64,000 nucleotides of DNA from contig JAXDDX010000010.1 in assembly GCA_034670405.1 (NCBI GenBank), positions 1,546,501 through 1,610,500 on the forward strand. The letters are read 5' to 3'. The first letter of the stretch is position 1. Each line of letters begins with the position of its first letter. This stretch comes from Hoplostethus atlanticus. Lineage: Eukaryota; Chordata; Actinopteri; Trachichthyiformes; Trachichthyidae. A model generated the notes under the pieces. It was not told where the DNA came from. It ran no database searches and was given only the letters and a program-made list of their open reading frames with translations. Shown here in pieces: positions 21,422-35,532 of the stretch. The translations under genes and the position numbers were made by a program.

Positions 21422-22475
21422 TGGAAGGAGGATGAACGCCCTCACCATTAGCAGAGGGGAAACAACAAGGCTGTATTCACATCGCAAGAGAAAACTCTGA
21501 TTCCTCTTTGAAATCAGAACACTTTGTGGCACAAACCTGATATTCTTACACTTAAAGAAAAAAAAAAGTAGATTCCATGTGGTTTAGATATGTATCATAC
21601 TTGTGGTAGACATTCTGGTGTATACACAAACATGCATCATCATCAAATATCCTGCTATTTTGTCCTTGTTGACAGTGATGAGAAGATCAGAGCTGTACCA
21701 CAAACCAGATTTTCTCTTCCATGTGAAAACAGCCAAAAGACAAGAAGATGATGACAGCAACTCCTAGGAGACAGGCACTGATCTGCCCTCTGTTTATGAA
21801 TGTACACATTTAAAATGAGTGAGTGTGTACACGATGCAAGCCTAGAAGACTTTCAGCCGACTGTTACCCGAGGAACTGCCGTCATCACTTCCGTCTGACG
21901 CCTATTCATAGTGTCTCTACTACTGCATTTACACAGGAATGGAAAATGTAACCTTTTACTCTTTGTGACGCAGATCTGTTCCTCCTTTGGCGGTCTAACC
22001 ATGGAAATTTCAGATCACACGCAGTTTCTCTGGGTTCTACACCACCGTAAGAGTTTCAGATCTGTGCCATGACGAGGGAAAAATCTAATTGTTGTGTCAA
22101 TGCAGCCAGAATATAAGAACTGAGCCACTAACTTAATCTTGTTGAAATTGATTCATTGATTCTTTACATGTATCCCACTATATTCATACCTACCGTACAT
22201 ATATACACACTTCTTTCCCAAATATATGAGGATTATTACCTGTGTAGAGTTTAGTAGTTATAGACTATGTACTGTTTAATGCTTTGGGCTATACAGTTTC
22301 TATCTAGATGTGTCTCACTGTTCCTAATCCCAAAAAACATTTGATGAATGCCAATACAATGACAAATGTTAACACATACAAAACAAGCATATCATTGTCA
22401 CCGATTTGTAACCAATTACAGCAAAGTAGCGGACACATTTTCAGGAGATGCAATAAAATGTCATTGATGAACTAA
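21422..22475 (+). other. selenow: selenow 3' UTR
   Basis: Non-coding sequence after the stop. It contains the SECIS candidate and ends near the poly(A) signal AATAAA at 22452-22457. No other ORF of note. Confidence 0.6.
21796..21835 (+). promoter_or_regulatory. SECIS element candidate
   Basis: ATGAA at 21796-21800 faces CGAT at 21832-21835, giving the UGAN/NGAU non-Watson-Crick quartet. Between them TGTACACA (21801-21808) pairs perfectly with TGTGTACA (21824-21831). The apical loop has an AAAA run starting 11 nt after the quartet, the expected place of the conserved AA. It lies about 375 nt after the stop. The outer helix below the quartet is weak. Confidence 0.7.
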
Positions 22476-23592
22476 TGATGTGTTCATTTCATACCTAGTT
22501 GATTTTCACACGTCATTAGTTGACTGCAATGAGTTTGAGAGGATGTTTGTTTTGGAAAAGAAAACCATCTAGCCTAGACTGGTTTGTAGTCAATTTTATT
22601 TCTCTATACATCACATTGTCAACCTGACAACGCTGGCTGTGATACGATCGTACCTCATCAGAGATCAGTGGCTAGTAATGTCAAACTTCCCATCTGGTTC
22701 CCGCTCACTAGTCCATCTGTGTCCACAAGATCTAATCAAATCAGATCAGAGAAATCCTGATGGAAACAGCTATTATGCAGGCAAATGAAAGGTGCTTATC
22801 GCTAACGCACCCCGCGCTATGAAAGGAGGACAATGCATCCAAAAATGTTCCTCAACTCCACTTTCTTTTCTTATTCAGCTCATGCCCTTATCAAGGATGT
22901 CAATGTCTTGCTCAAGGACACTTCAACAGGACAAAAGGCCGTTGCGGAGATCAAACCTGCGACCTTTCAGTAACAGAAGTGTCCCTCTAGCCACAAAGCT
23001 CCCTTCCACCACATCTTCACCACCCTGGGTAAAAGGATATGTGATATGTTGTTGTGTTGTTTAATCCTGGGGTCAGAGTTTCTCCTGTTGTTTAACCCCC
23101 ATGAGCCTTCTCTCTGACTAGCTTTCCTCTCCTTAATCAGTCAGCTCACAGTAGAAGACTAAATACTGTGGCTCTGAACATTCAGGGTTTGTTAAACCAT
23201 CAGATTGTTTGTGAAGCGGTTAAGGGGGGCTGCTGTCACCGGGATCCAGAGACGTGCCAGTAATCTCCATAATCCATCAAATAAACAGACAGCGGTGATA
23301 ACCGGGTAATGAAATATGTCTGTTTGTGATGCTGTGTTCAGGTTCTACTGGTAGATAAAAATAAATGTCAACAGGAAACGCGTGGTCCCACACCAAAAGC
23401 AGTCAGTTCTCTATTTTACTGTGTGTGTCTGTGTGTGTGTGTGTGTATTGAAACTACCCCATGTACTATGAGAAATGAGGTCAGTTTCAGTGCTCCAAGA
23501 AATTGTCATGGCCAACACATGGGCTCTTTGTCTGTATATGAGGAGTCAGGGTTCCAGGCACAATGGCCTCATTACAGCATCACAGCTCCCTC

Positions 23593-23623
<31 letters not shown>

Positions 23624-25855
23624 AATATGTTTCTTTCTTACTTTTGGATTACTTTACCTCCAAAATCCACAGAAATGTGCAGTTAAATATTTCATTCCAA
23701 TCTAGAGACTGTAATTTGAGCAGTGTTATTATCCTCATCTACCACAAGTATCAATTATTATTGACAAGATGTGTACAATTATGTTTACAATCTCCGTCTC
23801 AATGCCATTATACCCATATAACATGTTTCTAAACAGTACAACAGTCTATATTTCTCAAAAAAAATATCTGTAATCTGTACTAATCTGTACTGTAATAAAC
23901 AGTAACAGATTAGTTACTCTCTGTAATCAGTTGTAATACATCATGCCTTGGCCAGGCAGATGACCTGTTACCAAAAGGTCAGCCGGGACACAGGAAGGGT
24001 TTTATTCCAAAAGTCTTTTGTCAGCTTGGAATTTTAATGTTCTGTCTGCATTTAAAGTGCTTGTGAGACATTGTTAAAAAATGTTGCTGCACAGACAACT
24101 GCAACAAGTCGATCCAGTAGAGATACTTTGGAAGTGCAACCGATACTTTTGGCTAGAGGATACAGTCCCTAAAAGTGACATAATTTCATTCCAATCAATC
24201 ACAAGGTGGCACTTTTTTCAAATGGTGGATAGCCAAGAGGGAGCTTAGATGTTAAAAAAAGCCTTTGAAAGGAAAAATAAGATCACTTGACGAGGGCTGC
24301 GTGATTATGGCCGGAACAATAATCCCAATTATTTTACTAGATATGATAAATTATTTTACTGCACTTTTAGCATTTTATTTATTTATCGATTTAATCTACG
24401 TCTGACATTCGAAATTAAATGTATCAATATTGCCGATATGCTGAGATTATCAATTGTGGCACAAACCCAAAGCCAAGAAGGCATGTGCACAAAAACAATG
24501 ACCAGAAGAAAAAAATAAAACACACACATAATAAGGCCATGCCATTATGTCATTCAATCAATACTGGGCATTTCAAAGCTCCTTTTAATTCTCTACCGTC
24601 TGCATTGCCTAGAGATAAAAACAGACAAATCACCATTTGTACCATTAATATTTCAAATCTGATTATTTAATAAATCAAAAGGTTTTTGTTGCTACTCACT
24701 TGAGACCTTATTTGGTGGGGACAGGGTTATTAACTTTAGTTGTAATAGTACAATGGTGTAATGTTGGATGCTTGCAGCTGCTGTACTGTAAATGCTAGCA
24801 CTGTGATGCTCTGAACGGGTACAGAGGCACGGTGGATTCCCCAACCTCATATCTAATAGATTCTCTATGCAATTTTAGGGACTTTTGAGAGAAACTAGTC
24901 AGAGGTCACCTGCTAAGTGAAAGTTGTTGGGTATAGAGGAAGTTGTAATGGTGATTTCAACATGTTGGTAGTTACCCAACTCTACGGCATTCAGTCACAA
25001 TGAACAACAACTCCATGATTTCATCTTTTTTTAATAAAAAACAGTGACATAAATAAATAGAACAAAACAATGTAAAAATATAATGCGTAAAAGAGATCTG
25101 TGGGGGAATTGCCATAGCAACGGTTTGTTCTAATAGCAAAATGTTTAGATTCAGATTGGTCCCTGGTTTGTCAGACTGATATAAGAGAAACATTTCACAA
25201 GAGATCATAGCACCGCTGTCTGGTCACCCATACTGCATCATACCGATACACAGCTCTGGCAACCATGTAAATCACAGATATTTCACATGAATGTAGGACA
25301 GACTAGAGAAAACAATGAAACAATTGAATCAGCTGTGGATAAATTAGAAAATGCTCACGGTTTCATTTCATATAAATATAATATATTAATTTATATGTTT
25401 TACACAACTCAGGTAAACACGTGTAAGTAAAGGCCGCCAACAAAATTAAAAACAAAGTCAAAACCAATAGGCGCCGGAAAACTGAAATTCAATGTTTTGT
25501 AGCTGCACAGCCGAAAATACAAACTTTTGACAGCAAGGTGGTTCTGTGCAGGAACCTGTGCTTTAATAATTAACCTGTCTGAGAAAGATATGAAAGCTTA
25601 TAATCGCTTATTCCATCATTTCTGAAGGCATTGAGAACATTTTTACAATCTTAAGGAGCAAGTGACAGTAATCAATGTGTGGGGTTGGAATATGTGCAAA
25701 CATTCAGTTGATGAGTTTAAATCAAAACCCTGAATTCAACAGAGATGAAACTGTTTACGTGACGACATTAGAATAAATGAATCAAATGTCTACTTAATCA
25801 TGTGAAGCAAAATTGAGAAGGTGGATGATGATGTGTTATGGATGAAGAAGGCTAG
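22476..25855. other. Intergenic, simple repeats only
   Basis: No gene is recognised. A stretch at about 22880-22990 (TTGCTCAAGGACACTTCAAC, then ATCAAACCTGCGACCTTTC) resembles a dispersed fish repeat with tRNA-like antisense character. (GT)n lies at about 23421-23447 and (CA)n at 23597-23622. The right part, from about 25000, is probably bcl2l10 3' UTR, but its poly(A) site was not placed. Confidence 0.45.
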
Positions 25856-28246
25856 CTAGCGCACCAGGAGGAAGGTCAATCCGGCGATGCCCACCCCAGC
25901 AGCAGCAAACAGAGCTGTCTTCATGGAGGAGTCTTGGTTTACCTCTCTGGCACTGTGGGAGAACTTACAGAACCCCTCCTATAGGACACCAAACACACAA
26001 AACATGGTTCAAACAAAGGTTCAGACTGTCCACTAGCCACAGTGGTCAGGAATTCCCAAAATTCATCTGCCGCGTTTACCATTTTATTGTCCAAATAGAT
26101 TTTAGAATAGAAAAGAACAGCTAAAAAAAACAAAAAACAAGCCACATTGAAGAAGCCAGCATATATCTGGTGGTAATGTCTCACCCTGGTTCAGACTGGA
26201 AAATGTGTCACCGCTGTAAGAGCAGACTATTCAATTATCTTGACAACACAGCAAGTTCTTAAAGTAATTGGCAAAGATTGATAAGTACCAGCTTATGATT
26301 AGAGGAAATTGTGCCAGTTTGCCCAAAGACTATAAACAAATGTCAGTTATGTTGCATGTTATGCAAGCAAATATTATTTATATATCAATTTAAGGTATGA
26401 CCTGGCCCAGGACTCTGTGACAAAGGCTAGACCATAGAAACTGGTCTAAATACAGTTCAGCTCCTCCAACAGCTGTATTTCTCCATCATGTTTTCGGACT
26501 GAAACCACAGACTAAACCAGTGAGAGCACCTGTTCTTAGTCCCAGGTGCTCGCTGCCTTACAACCACTTGTTTTTCTAGTCATACCATGGAAACTCAATT
26601 TTTGTAATGCCAAATTCAAAGCCCTGCAGCTTTGACTGTTACTACAAAGTCCATCTGGCTGGGCTAGTTAGATGTCTGTTGGAACCAGCTGCCACTTGAA
26701 GAAAGGAAGGGTGTGTGTTTATGTGTTTTTTTGGGAGGTGGCCAGGGCAGGGCCCATTCACAAAAGCAGACATTCAGCTGTGTTCGTGTTGGTTAGGCGT
26801 ACTCCATGTCGTCTAACCTTAGTAAGGCTATCCAGAACAATTATAACTAGACCACGTAAGGTTTCACTACACTACAGTTAGAAAACGCCATACCAAGAAG
26901 GTACAAAATTAACTTGGCCCTTTTTCATTTCGGGTGCAAGACTTCTCTTTACAGACCAACCTTTGTGTTACCATTACAAATCACATTGTATCTCTGATCT
27001 CTAGGGGCCAACATTGTTTGATTAGAGCCCTGTATAGAAAAGCAGTGTGGTTTGGTTTAGGCGTCAACATGGCTTTGTTGTAGAATACATTCCTCAGATT
27101 CTTGGCTAATGCCACTCTTTAATTCCTATAACCACAGCAGCCACATGAGACATTTGAATGCTCCTCTCGCCAACAGAGTTGAGGAGATGAGAATAAGATT
27201 GTAATGCAGCATATATGCAGACTTCATACATGCATTAACACATTTAGATGCATAGGCTGCATCTAAACTAAACCCAAACAGTGCACTACACCACCACATT
27301 TAAACATAGATCTTAAAATATACCCCAGAAAGACAATTTGATTCTATCAAACCAGGTGGTTTCCGACATAAGTTGTTTGGGAAAATCATTTTCGTTTCCA
27401 TTCCTGACTTGAATTTTTTTAATTTTACACCTTTGTTTAAATCTGGCTCGATGCCCTCTCTAGACACAATCTAAACGCCTCTCTTATCTGAATTGCACAT
27501 TTAAAGCTAGGTCTAATCAGTAACCCAATTCAAAATGAGGACTAAATGTACCTACATGCAATGTTAAATCAGCTTTTAAAACACTTGTCCGTATCTATAC
27601 ACATGTAAACTATGTTTGTGTTTTTCAGTGACTCAATCAATGCAATCCAATGAAGCAGTGCCCTTCTATTGTTTATGTGTTTGACTAAATCAATCCAAGC
27701 AATGATTTTCTAAAGCCTATCTTTCTTGGTGAATCCCTGAATCAATCAATTTTGAAGCAGTGATGTTGTAAGACCTACCCAGCCGTCATTCTCCACCAGC
27801 CAGTCTTTCTTCTCCTCTCCCAGGTAGTCAGCTATGGTCTCTGCCAGTCCCCTGCAGCTACCAGGCTCCTGTCCCAGTTCCTGCCCCTGCCCAGGGTCCA
27901 GCCCCGGATTTCTGCCCTCCTGCTCCCGCAGCTGTCTGGCCAGCACCCCAGTAAAGGTGAAAAGGGACACCACCCTCCCCCAGTTCAGCTGTCCATCTCC
28001 CACCAGCTCCTCCATCACCTTCCTGAGGCTGGTGCAGGGGTCCGGCCCACACTGCCGCAGGAAGGTCTGAGCGAGGGAGTGGAAGCGAGCGTGGTGCTGT
28101 GTCTCCATGTCCTGGGCCAGGCGTCTCATGGCAGCGGCTGACTCGCTGGGAGGTGGAGGGGCTGGCCGTGGGCTTGTGCTTGTGCTGCAGTGGGTCAGGT
28201 AGTCCTCTGCCAGAACCAGGGTCTCTTTCCACAGCCAACACGACAT
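25856..28246 (-). CDS. bcl2l10: BCL2L10 (Nrz/Boo), Bcl-2 family
   Basis: Two exons on the minus strand, 28246-27779 and 25978-25856, join in phase 0 to code 196 residues. Marks of the Bcl-2 fold are a BH3-like MRRLAQDME (residues 40-48), BH1 LVGDGQLNWGRVVSLFTFTG (81-100) and BH2 DWLVENDGW continuing as EGF over the splice site (148-159). A C-terminal membrane anchor (KTALFAAAGVGIAGLTFLLV, about 176-195) ends in Arg. BCL2L10 is an anti-apoptotic or Ca2+-regulating protein of mitochondria and ER. The loop at 108-132 is unusually rich in Gly, Pro and Gln. trpm7 and BCL2L10 also lie on the same human chromosome arm (15q21). No defect is seen. Confidence 0.9.
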
Positions 28247-31200
28247 ATTCTATCAGAAAAAGCAAAAAAAATAAAAATAAATCTACATTTTGTGCAGCTT
28301 ACCTGACTTAACAATTACTGCTAGGTAATTGTATTTCAATGCTATGCAATGGATATGATGCTAACCAAAGGCGACATCAACACTCAAGTGTCTTCGCTGC
28401 TGAACACAAGCTAGCTAACGGTAAGTTATTTAGCTTCAGAAATTAATTTAACGTTACTCGTAAATGGTATTCCTACAGTAACCTTCATTTAAGTTAAGCT
28501 ATTGTTTGCGGTTCAAAGTTTAGTTGTAAGGACTTGGCTGTGGAGGATCTGCTTTCTGTTCGTGCCAGCCAACTGTCAAAGAATATAGCCACTTGACACA
28601 AGCTAACGTTAACCATCTTTGTTGAAGGTTAGCGAGCTAGCGTTAGCATTGATATTAACGTCAAAGAAATAGCTCATGTTAGCTCTCGACAATACGAACT
28701 AGACGACAATGAAAGCTACCAGTAATTAATACCATACCAAAGTGACATACTAGTAATGTAGGTTGTTAGTTACCGAACGTTAATTATCCATTTATTTAAG
28801 GTTGTAGCTAGCTGCATTTGCTCTGCTAACCGATGAATCTGTCATCAGTGCAATGGAGGTCTGGTACACAAAGGACCACAGCGACGAGCTAAAATAGGTG
28901 AGTGACATCGAAGCATTTTACTACGTTTTTAACAAATAGTAACAACACCCATGCACAGCTGAGTTTCTTAACTGTTAATTGACTCTATTAAAAAAATCGT
29001 GAAACATATTTTTCTGTTTGTAAATGAAACAAAAGCTCACCCTCCCAGCGATATCAGACTGCTCTCTGCTCTTACAGACGGCGGAAGGACAACCTCGTAG
29101 TAGCAGCTCATGCAAAATTCACTCCTTCCCTTCACCCGTTGGCCATTTATGCTCCGACTCCGCCTCTGCATTGTCCCAGAAAATCCCCGTCAAAAATGTC
29201 CCCCCTCGAACTGGAAAGCAAATTTATTTCATACAAATGTTAATCTCATCATCATCATCATCATCAAGCTCATCAATCAAATATTTGATGCAGCTGAATA
29301 AAGAAAAAAGAAAAGAAAATGTAGATAAAGCAAACATGAGAAAAAATATATAGCCATTAATCATTTTCTTGCAAGGATCAGATTTAAAAAAAAGCTATTG
29401 TTACACTGAAAGTTGCCCTGATCTCTGGATGATTAGGAAATAGTGTAGAGTCTATAGAGACATACATCTGTAAGATTTAATACAGGTGTCAGTGTGTCTT
29501 GTGTGTTAGAGGCAGAGCCAGCCATTCCAACTTGGCAATAACTTTGTTTAGACATGGATTTGCATGTCTCTCTGCAGCTCCCAAGAGGCTGAGAACTAGT
29601 GATTTTAGGGTTTACAGTAAGACTGTCACCCAACACCCTCGGGGGCAGGTGACATCAGTGTTGGGATCTGTATGAGAGAAATACAGTGTAGTAATCAACG
29701 CAAGGAAGTGAAATCTCCAGAGCGGACATGGTTTTGATAATTCCATTGAGTTGGTGTGACTGATGTAGTGTGTCATGTGATATATTGGGAGTGCTTTTTT
29801 TACTAATGAGTTTCATAGGGGATGCCACATGCTGTTTCAATACACTTTTTCACTTCTCCTTCCTCGGGTACTTTCCCTTTCTGTCCTACTCCACTGTACT
29901 CTTTCTCTGCCTTGGCATTTCCCCCTGTGTTCCTCCCACCTTTACCACCTTTACTATTACATCATTGGAGAACAATGATGTAAAAGTAACTTAACAAGGT
30001 ACGTAAATTATGACATGTAGTCAGTGATCATCATAAGGCAAACCACCACCATTATAAACAAAACTCAATTACATTTTCAGGAAAGCATTATGCTTTTTTC
30101 TTTTTTTTTCAGATTTGTTTATTGGATTTTTTACAACACACAAAATAGTCAAACAAATATATAAAAGAATAAATCTGGAATACAAATAAATAAACAATAC
30201 AGCAAAACAAACTAAACAGCTAAAAGAACAGAAAGCAAAGAGAGACAGACAACATACATGTTGGTCACCAATTAGAGATTACAAACAAATACAGAATTCA
30301 CATGATAAATATAAGTAAAAAATATCATTCCAAACACACCAAAGGCACATTCAAATAATTTGAGACAGGCAAAATTCATTAATTCCGGGATAACAGCGAA
30401 TGCTTTTAAGACCCTAACCTTATGTAACAGTTTGTTTACTGTTTCTTTGTTTGCATACAATTTACTATGATATTTGCTATGAATTTACATCATAAAGATT
30501 TCAGTGAGCTTAAAAAAGGGAGAAAGCTTTATTCTACAAATAAAAATGTTTGTGGGTTTGAAAAGTTACTGGTTACTGTGGCACAGAGTACTGATTACCT
30601 GTGTAATATGGCTAATTAATGTTTACTCAAACTCTCATTTTAATATAATCACATTACTTTTATTTGCCTTTAGATCTACGGCATCCCAGCCTTTCCCTGT
30701 TGGAATAAAAGAAAGTAGGAAGAAGCCAAGCATGGGAGTCTTGCAGTAACACTGAGAATTAAAAAAAATATGATCCATCTTTGGTCTCTGATATTGTTGA
30801 TCCTGCGTTAAGAGTTAATTCTCAGTAAAGTCTAGGTTTCGATGTTGATGTTTTCTTCCTCTTCAAACCTGTGATTTCCTTTTAAATTAAATTCATTTGA
30901 AAACAAAACAAAAACAATGTACGTCATCCTTTGGGTATTTTGGGGACTTATGCCAACACATTTCAACAGACTTCAACCAGTCTACAGTAAAAGCGACAGG
31001 GATGTAGTGAAGGTTAAACCTGCCTGCACTCAGTTTACCCACCTTCTTATTTTCATATTAGGGTTTCACTTACCTTTTGTATCCTGAAATAAATCTTTAC
31101 CACATAAATACATAGTAGACATGATAGTAAGTAATATCATACTGATGTAAGTTATATGAAGATAGGGTCTTTTATTGGAAAAAACAGATAATTGAATAGA

Positions 31201-31709
31201 TTTTTGTCAATATTGGTAGTGATCACTGACTGGACCTTTTTATTTAACACTACATCACTGGATGTCACTATGCAGTACATTTAAATGGTCATGGTGCAGA
31301 GAACATGACCATGATCATCATATAGAGAGGGCAAGTGGAGGAGAAAACCCAGGGAGAACAACTTAATGCCGCAGCAATAGTGAATGAACAAATCCAGGGT
31401 TAGATTTAAAAATACAATATATCAATTACCTAAAATCCAATGACTCATGACTCAAAAATACTGATGATCCCATCCACCAAAAAAGTAATATTTTGAAGGC
31501 AAAGGTCTGAACTTAAATTGGTGGTGGATATCACATATCACATTCAAATGATTATTACTGTACATCTGTCAAGAGTTTCTTGCTAATTATAGAAGTGTTA
31601 TGTGTGACTAGCTGGGCTGATATTGAGGCTCTATGCACAGAGAAGAGAGGATGAGGAGAAAAACCAAAAGGAAAACACATTAATGACGTAGCTCACAGGG
31701 TATATTCCT

Positions 31710-31743
<34 letters not shown>

Positions 31744-32274
31744 ACATAAGTGGCAGGTCATTATGGTGCAGTAATGGTATAAAATAAGGTTTATGAACAT
31801 ACTCCCTACTTTTATCTCCAGGGAGATAAAATGATGATGTGGCTGAAGACGGCTGATCTTTGACCGCTGTGAAAAAAAAACAGATGTCAAAAACACACAG
31901 AGAGAAACAATTTAATCAATACTGCTTTGTGGACAAAGATACTAGATAAATACTGGACAAACACCAGTATAACACAGGTTCATAAACTCTCCCACTTATA
32001 ATGGGTTATATTAAATTATTATATTACCTATTTGACCTTCTGAATAACTAACATGTGGCCAACTAACAGGTGACAGCTTGGGTGCGCACGATTTACCAAC
32101 TGGGTTTATTCAAAATATATATTTCCATTGTACTTTTGACAACATAATATCTGAAAGTACTGCATATCCAAAATATGTTCAAATGAAATGCATCTACATG
32201 TATGCCTATGTGACCGGTTAATTTCTGCGTTGTGTTTAATGCCTACAAATGCACATTTTTGGGCTATCTGTTTT
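28247..32274. other. bcl2l10 upstream region and spacer before the array
   Basis: No coding gene is recognised. On the plus strand an ATG at 28853 opens 14 codons (MEVWYTKDHSDELK) ending at TAG 28895-28897, directly before a strong GTGAGT donor, so a divergent non-coding or leader exon is possible. A candidate further exon begins after CTTACAG near 29079. (ATC)n is at about 29246-29270, a retroelement-like A/T-rich tract at 30110-30250, and (CA)n at 31711-31740. TAGC/GTTAGC motifs are frequent at 28380-28830. Confidence 0.4.
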
Positions 32275-32375
32275 GTTTTGTTTTTTCTATTAAAATTAAT
32301 CCCAGCTATTTTTCTTGTGGGTAAAACTTGGGTCTGTGTTAAATTCTATTTGATTATACATGTCTCTGTCTCCAG

Positions 32376-34460
32376 CTAAGATGAGTGCAGCCTCCACACC
32401 CATCTCCCGGGGGCGTTCTGGGTGGGCATCCTCGTCCTTGAAGAACAAGGGTCTGTCCCCTGCAGCCTGCAGCACCCCGCTACTGACAGCCTTCCCTGGC
32501 AATGATGACGAGCAGGAGAGGCGTCAACAGCGAAGGTCCAGGATCATTGACCTCCAAACTGCCTCTGACTCCCCCTTCAATGAGTCTGCGTCTCATAGGT
32601 AAGCTGTAGGGACAGACCACTCATCCATCTCAGCAAGCCATCTCCCACATTATACACTAGGGTTAGACCAGTATATCACTTTGCATGTTTTTATTATTAT
32701 TTTTATATCAGTTGGCCAAGCAGAGAAATCATTCCACTGTGATGTGGGAGTAACTTCAGGGGAGGCACCCAGTGTAAAAATAAGATAAAGTCTGCAGTGA
32801 CATTTTCTTTTTACATGTTACTTCTGCATTTAATCGTTCATTAATGTTTTTTTGTGAGCAAAGTATTCATTTGAAGGTATTAACATATCCCCCAGAGTTT
32901 CCTTACCATTGAATAGGTGGGATGGGTCACCCTAGCCTAAAGAGCTGCTAACCCTAAAAGAGTTTAGTCTGGCTTTCAGTGGAGTTTTAGTATCCCATGC
33001 TGGTCTAAATGGCGTTTCAGGGGCTTTTCCACTCTGACAAGAATACAATTCTGAGGGAAACACGGACTACTTGTCACGGTTTGTCGAGAAAATAGTCAAA
33101 TTTAAAGATATTGAATATCGGCGAGTGGCAGTTTCAGTGCAAAAACAACATTATCAGCCTTCCGAAATCTGTGTCGGTCAACTGTAATATATACCTCGAC
33201 AGCCTGTATATTGACCTTGAGATCAAAGACAATCCCCTGTGTTTGTGTGCAGCGCCTCAGGGACTCCTGCTGCTGTGCCCAAGTTGTCCAATGCACAGCT
33301 CTCAGAGCATTACTCCACTTGCATCAAACTCGCCACTGAGAATGTGAGTATACATGCATCGTGTGCATGCATATACAGGGTGTCTGAAAAGTAGTGTAAC
33401 GATGTAACCATTGTCAATATAAATGTGTCATGTTTTTTTCTCTTTGTTTATTACATCCTTGTCTGTATTACATCTTACTTTTTACTGTACATTAGTTACT
33501 GAGACGTGCAATGAAAGGACAAACCAATGACTCGCTCTTTTCCTTTTGTAGAAAATGACCACTAGAAATGCCTTTGGTCTGCATCTGATTGATTACATGG
33601 CTGATATTCTCAAACAGAAGGATTCTGAGCTCACAAACTTCAAGGTATGAGTTTAACGCTTTTTTAATCCTCTCTTTGTGAACCTTTGATAATCTTCCTT
33701 GGTGTCCAAAACCTTCCATTCTTTGAAGTTTCCATTTATATCATGCACTGGAATCAAATGTATTGTCACAGTATCTCTTCAGGCTATTTACAAGTTTGAC
33801 CTTGTAGCCATGGAAAACCTGGAAAAATCATGGAATTTGAAGATGGTTTGTTAGGGAAAATGACCTATCCAGTTTTGGATAAGTCATGGAAATTGGTTAA
33901 TATTTTCAGTCAGAAAGTGTTGGACATCAAGCTTTGCCACTGATTGCTTACTTTAAAGAAAATAATGATCCAAATGCAGGTCCTTTTTTTGCAGGTCCTG
34001 AAAAATCTGAAAATGCTACCTTCAACTGTACATTGTAAGTCTTAAATTCAGGTTTAGAGGTCTTTGAACTTACAATTGCAAAATTGGTCTTAATCATCTT
34101 ATTCTCTCTGGTATTAAAAAGGTCTTAAAATATCTTGAATTTAACTTGATGAAACTTGGAGACACCTTAGTGGGTAACTGAGGCTATTTCACAAAACAAT
34201 GTAACATCGGAAAGACTCAACTGCCATTCGGAGAACTTGTGCCATATACCGTGGGGTAGTCATGGGATTTGATTGACAAAAGCAGTGTAGAGACACTGTA
34301 TGGATGATTGACGCATCTATCTCTGTTTGTCGTTTCTTCAAGGGGGCGGCGGGCACTTTGGATGCCAGTGCAAAGATTTATGCTGTCACGGTGGATGCTG
34401 TACATGCTGATGCCTACAGAGTGCTGGGTGGCCTGGGATCTGAGACCAAGCCTGGAGAGG
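32376..34460 (+). pseudogene. ncaph: ncaph exons 2-5, unit 1 (fragment with open frame)
   Basis: NCAPH is the kleisin subunit of condensin I, which binds SMC2 with its N-terminal domain. Exons 32376-32598 (ATG 32381), 33253-33343, 33552-33644 and 34343-34460 join in frame to code 173 residues. Kleisin marks are [48 protein letters not shown] and [13 protein letters not shown] with [15 protein letters not shown]. The real gene has several hundred more residues. Here the next exons are hmbs, so this is a 5' fragment. Exon 1 is absent on the left because the array starts in intron 1. The last exon ends in phase 1. Confidence 0.88.
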
Positions 34461-35082
34461 GTGAGAGCCTCACCAATGTCATTCATTGACTGTCCTGTGC
34501 AGTGTTACCCTAAAGTACGATATGGTCACTATAATAACTATAAATAACTATAGTATTTAGTACCATAGACACACTAAGCCCATATGGAAATATTATGGTG
34601 ATTATTTTGTTATCATGACATCATTGTGGCTTGACCTGACTCTTGCCTTTAGATTTGATGCTTGTTGACTTGTGTCTTCCTTCATACCTGGATCCTATGA
34701 TATGAGACTTTGACTCAAGAAAGGTGACATGATCGCATCTTGGCGATGAAAAAGAACACATATTGTAAGCCTAGACTAAATCAAATGCTGTATGCAAAGT
34801 CAGTGAGGAGGTAATCAGGGGGGGGAAAACACTCCCGTTTTTCCAGAAGTAAAGGAATACATTTGTAAATGACAAGAAATAGAGAAAATGCAACATAAAG
34901 CGCCTTACCATAATGCCAATCCAGTGATATAGCCTTGGATCCTTATTCTTTACTGCCATCTAGTGAGTAGCCTAATGTGTTTTTCACTGTTATCAGCGCC
35001 TCTCCTCTCTACACACATTTGATTGTATATTTATTTAAGCTGGGAAAATGTATTTGCCAGTAGAAGCACAAAGCCCCACGAC

Positions 35083-35200
35083 AGGGATTCCCATTGTTTT
35101 CCATATCAAGGACCCCAAAATAGATCCACAGACAACCAGTTGATTGTCTGAGGAACCCCCACCTGACGAGGTTTCATAGTTTGCTATTATTTGTTGCGGA
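35083..35200. repeat. Possible hAT end fragment, unit 1
   Basis: ACAGGGATTCCCATTGTTTTCCATATCAAGGACCCC-type sequence resembles the end of a fish hAT element. The same segment occurs in the other units (about 45050 and 55110). No partner terminus was found, so this is weak. Confidence 0.3.
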
Positions 35201-35532
35201 ACTGGACCGCTTTATACTGTATTTAGAGAGATAACTCGGGGGAGAGTTAAAAATACATGAAAGTTTAACAGAGTAAAAAAAGAAATCGGGTGTTATTTAC
35301 GTCGTTGTTGGGTCGTTGTTGGGTTGTTGTTGGGTCGTTCTTGTGCACTCAAGACATAATGACAATGCTTGAAGGCAGTTAGAGGATATACTTTGATAAC
35401 CACAAGGGGCTGTTCACAGGAATTCACTTTTTTAGGGTTTGGGGAGGAAAAATACAACATCCAAGATTATTGCAAGGATTTGGCAAATGACAATCTTAAA
35501 GCAAAGCGTTTTGGGGTTTTGAATTATCTACT

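Noticed and set aside
21677..21725. Alternative SECIS starting at ATGAGAAGA
   Set aside because: Only a 5-bp helix forms and no GA partner follows directly after the 3' strand.
32376..34460. Three working ncaph genes
   Set aside because: Only exons 2-5 are present in each copy, the rest is replaced by hmbs sequence, and two copies are frameshifted.
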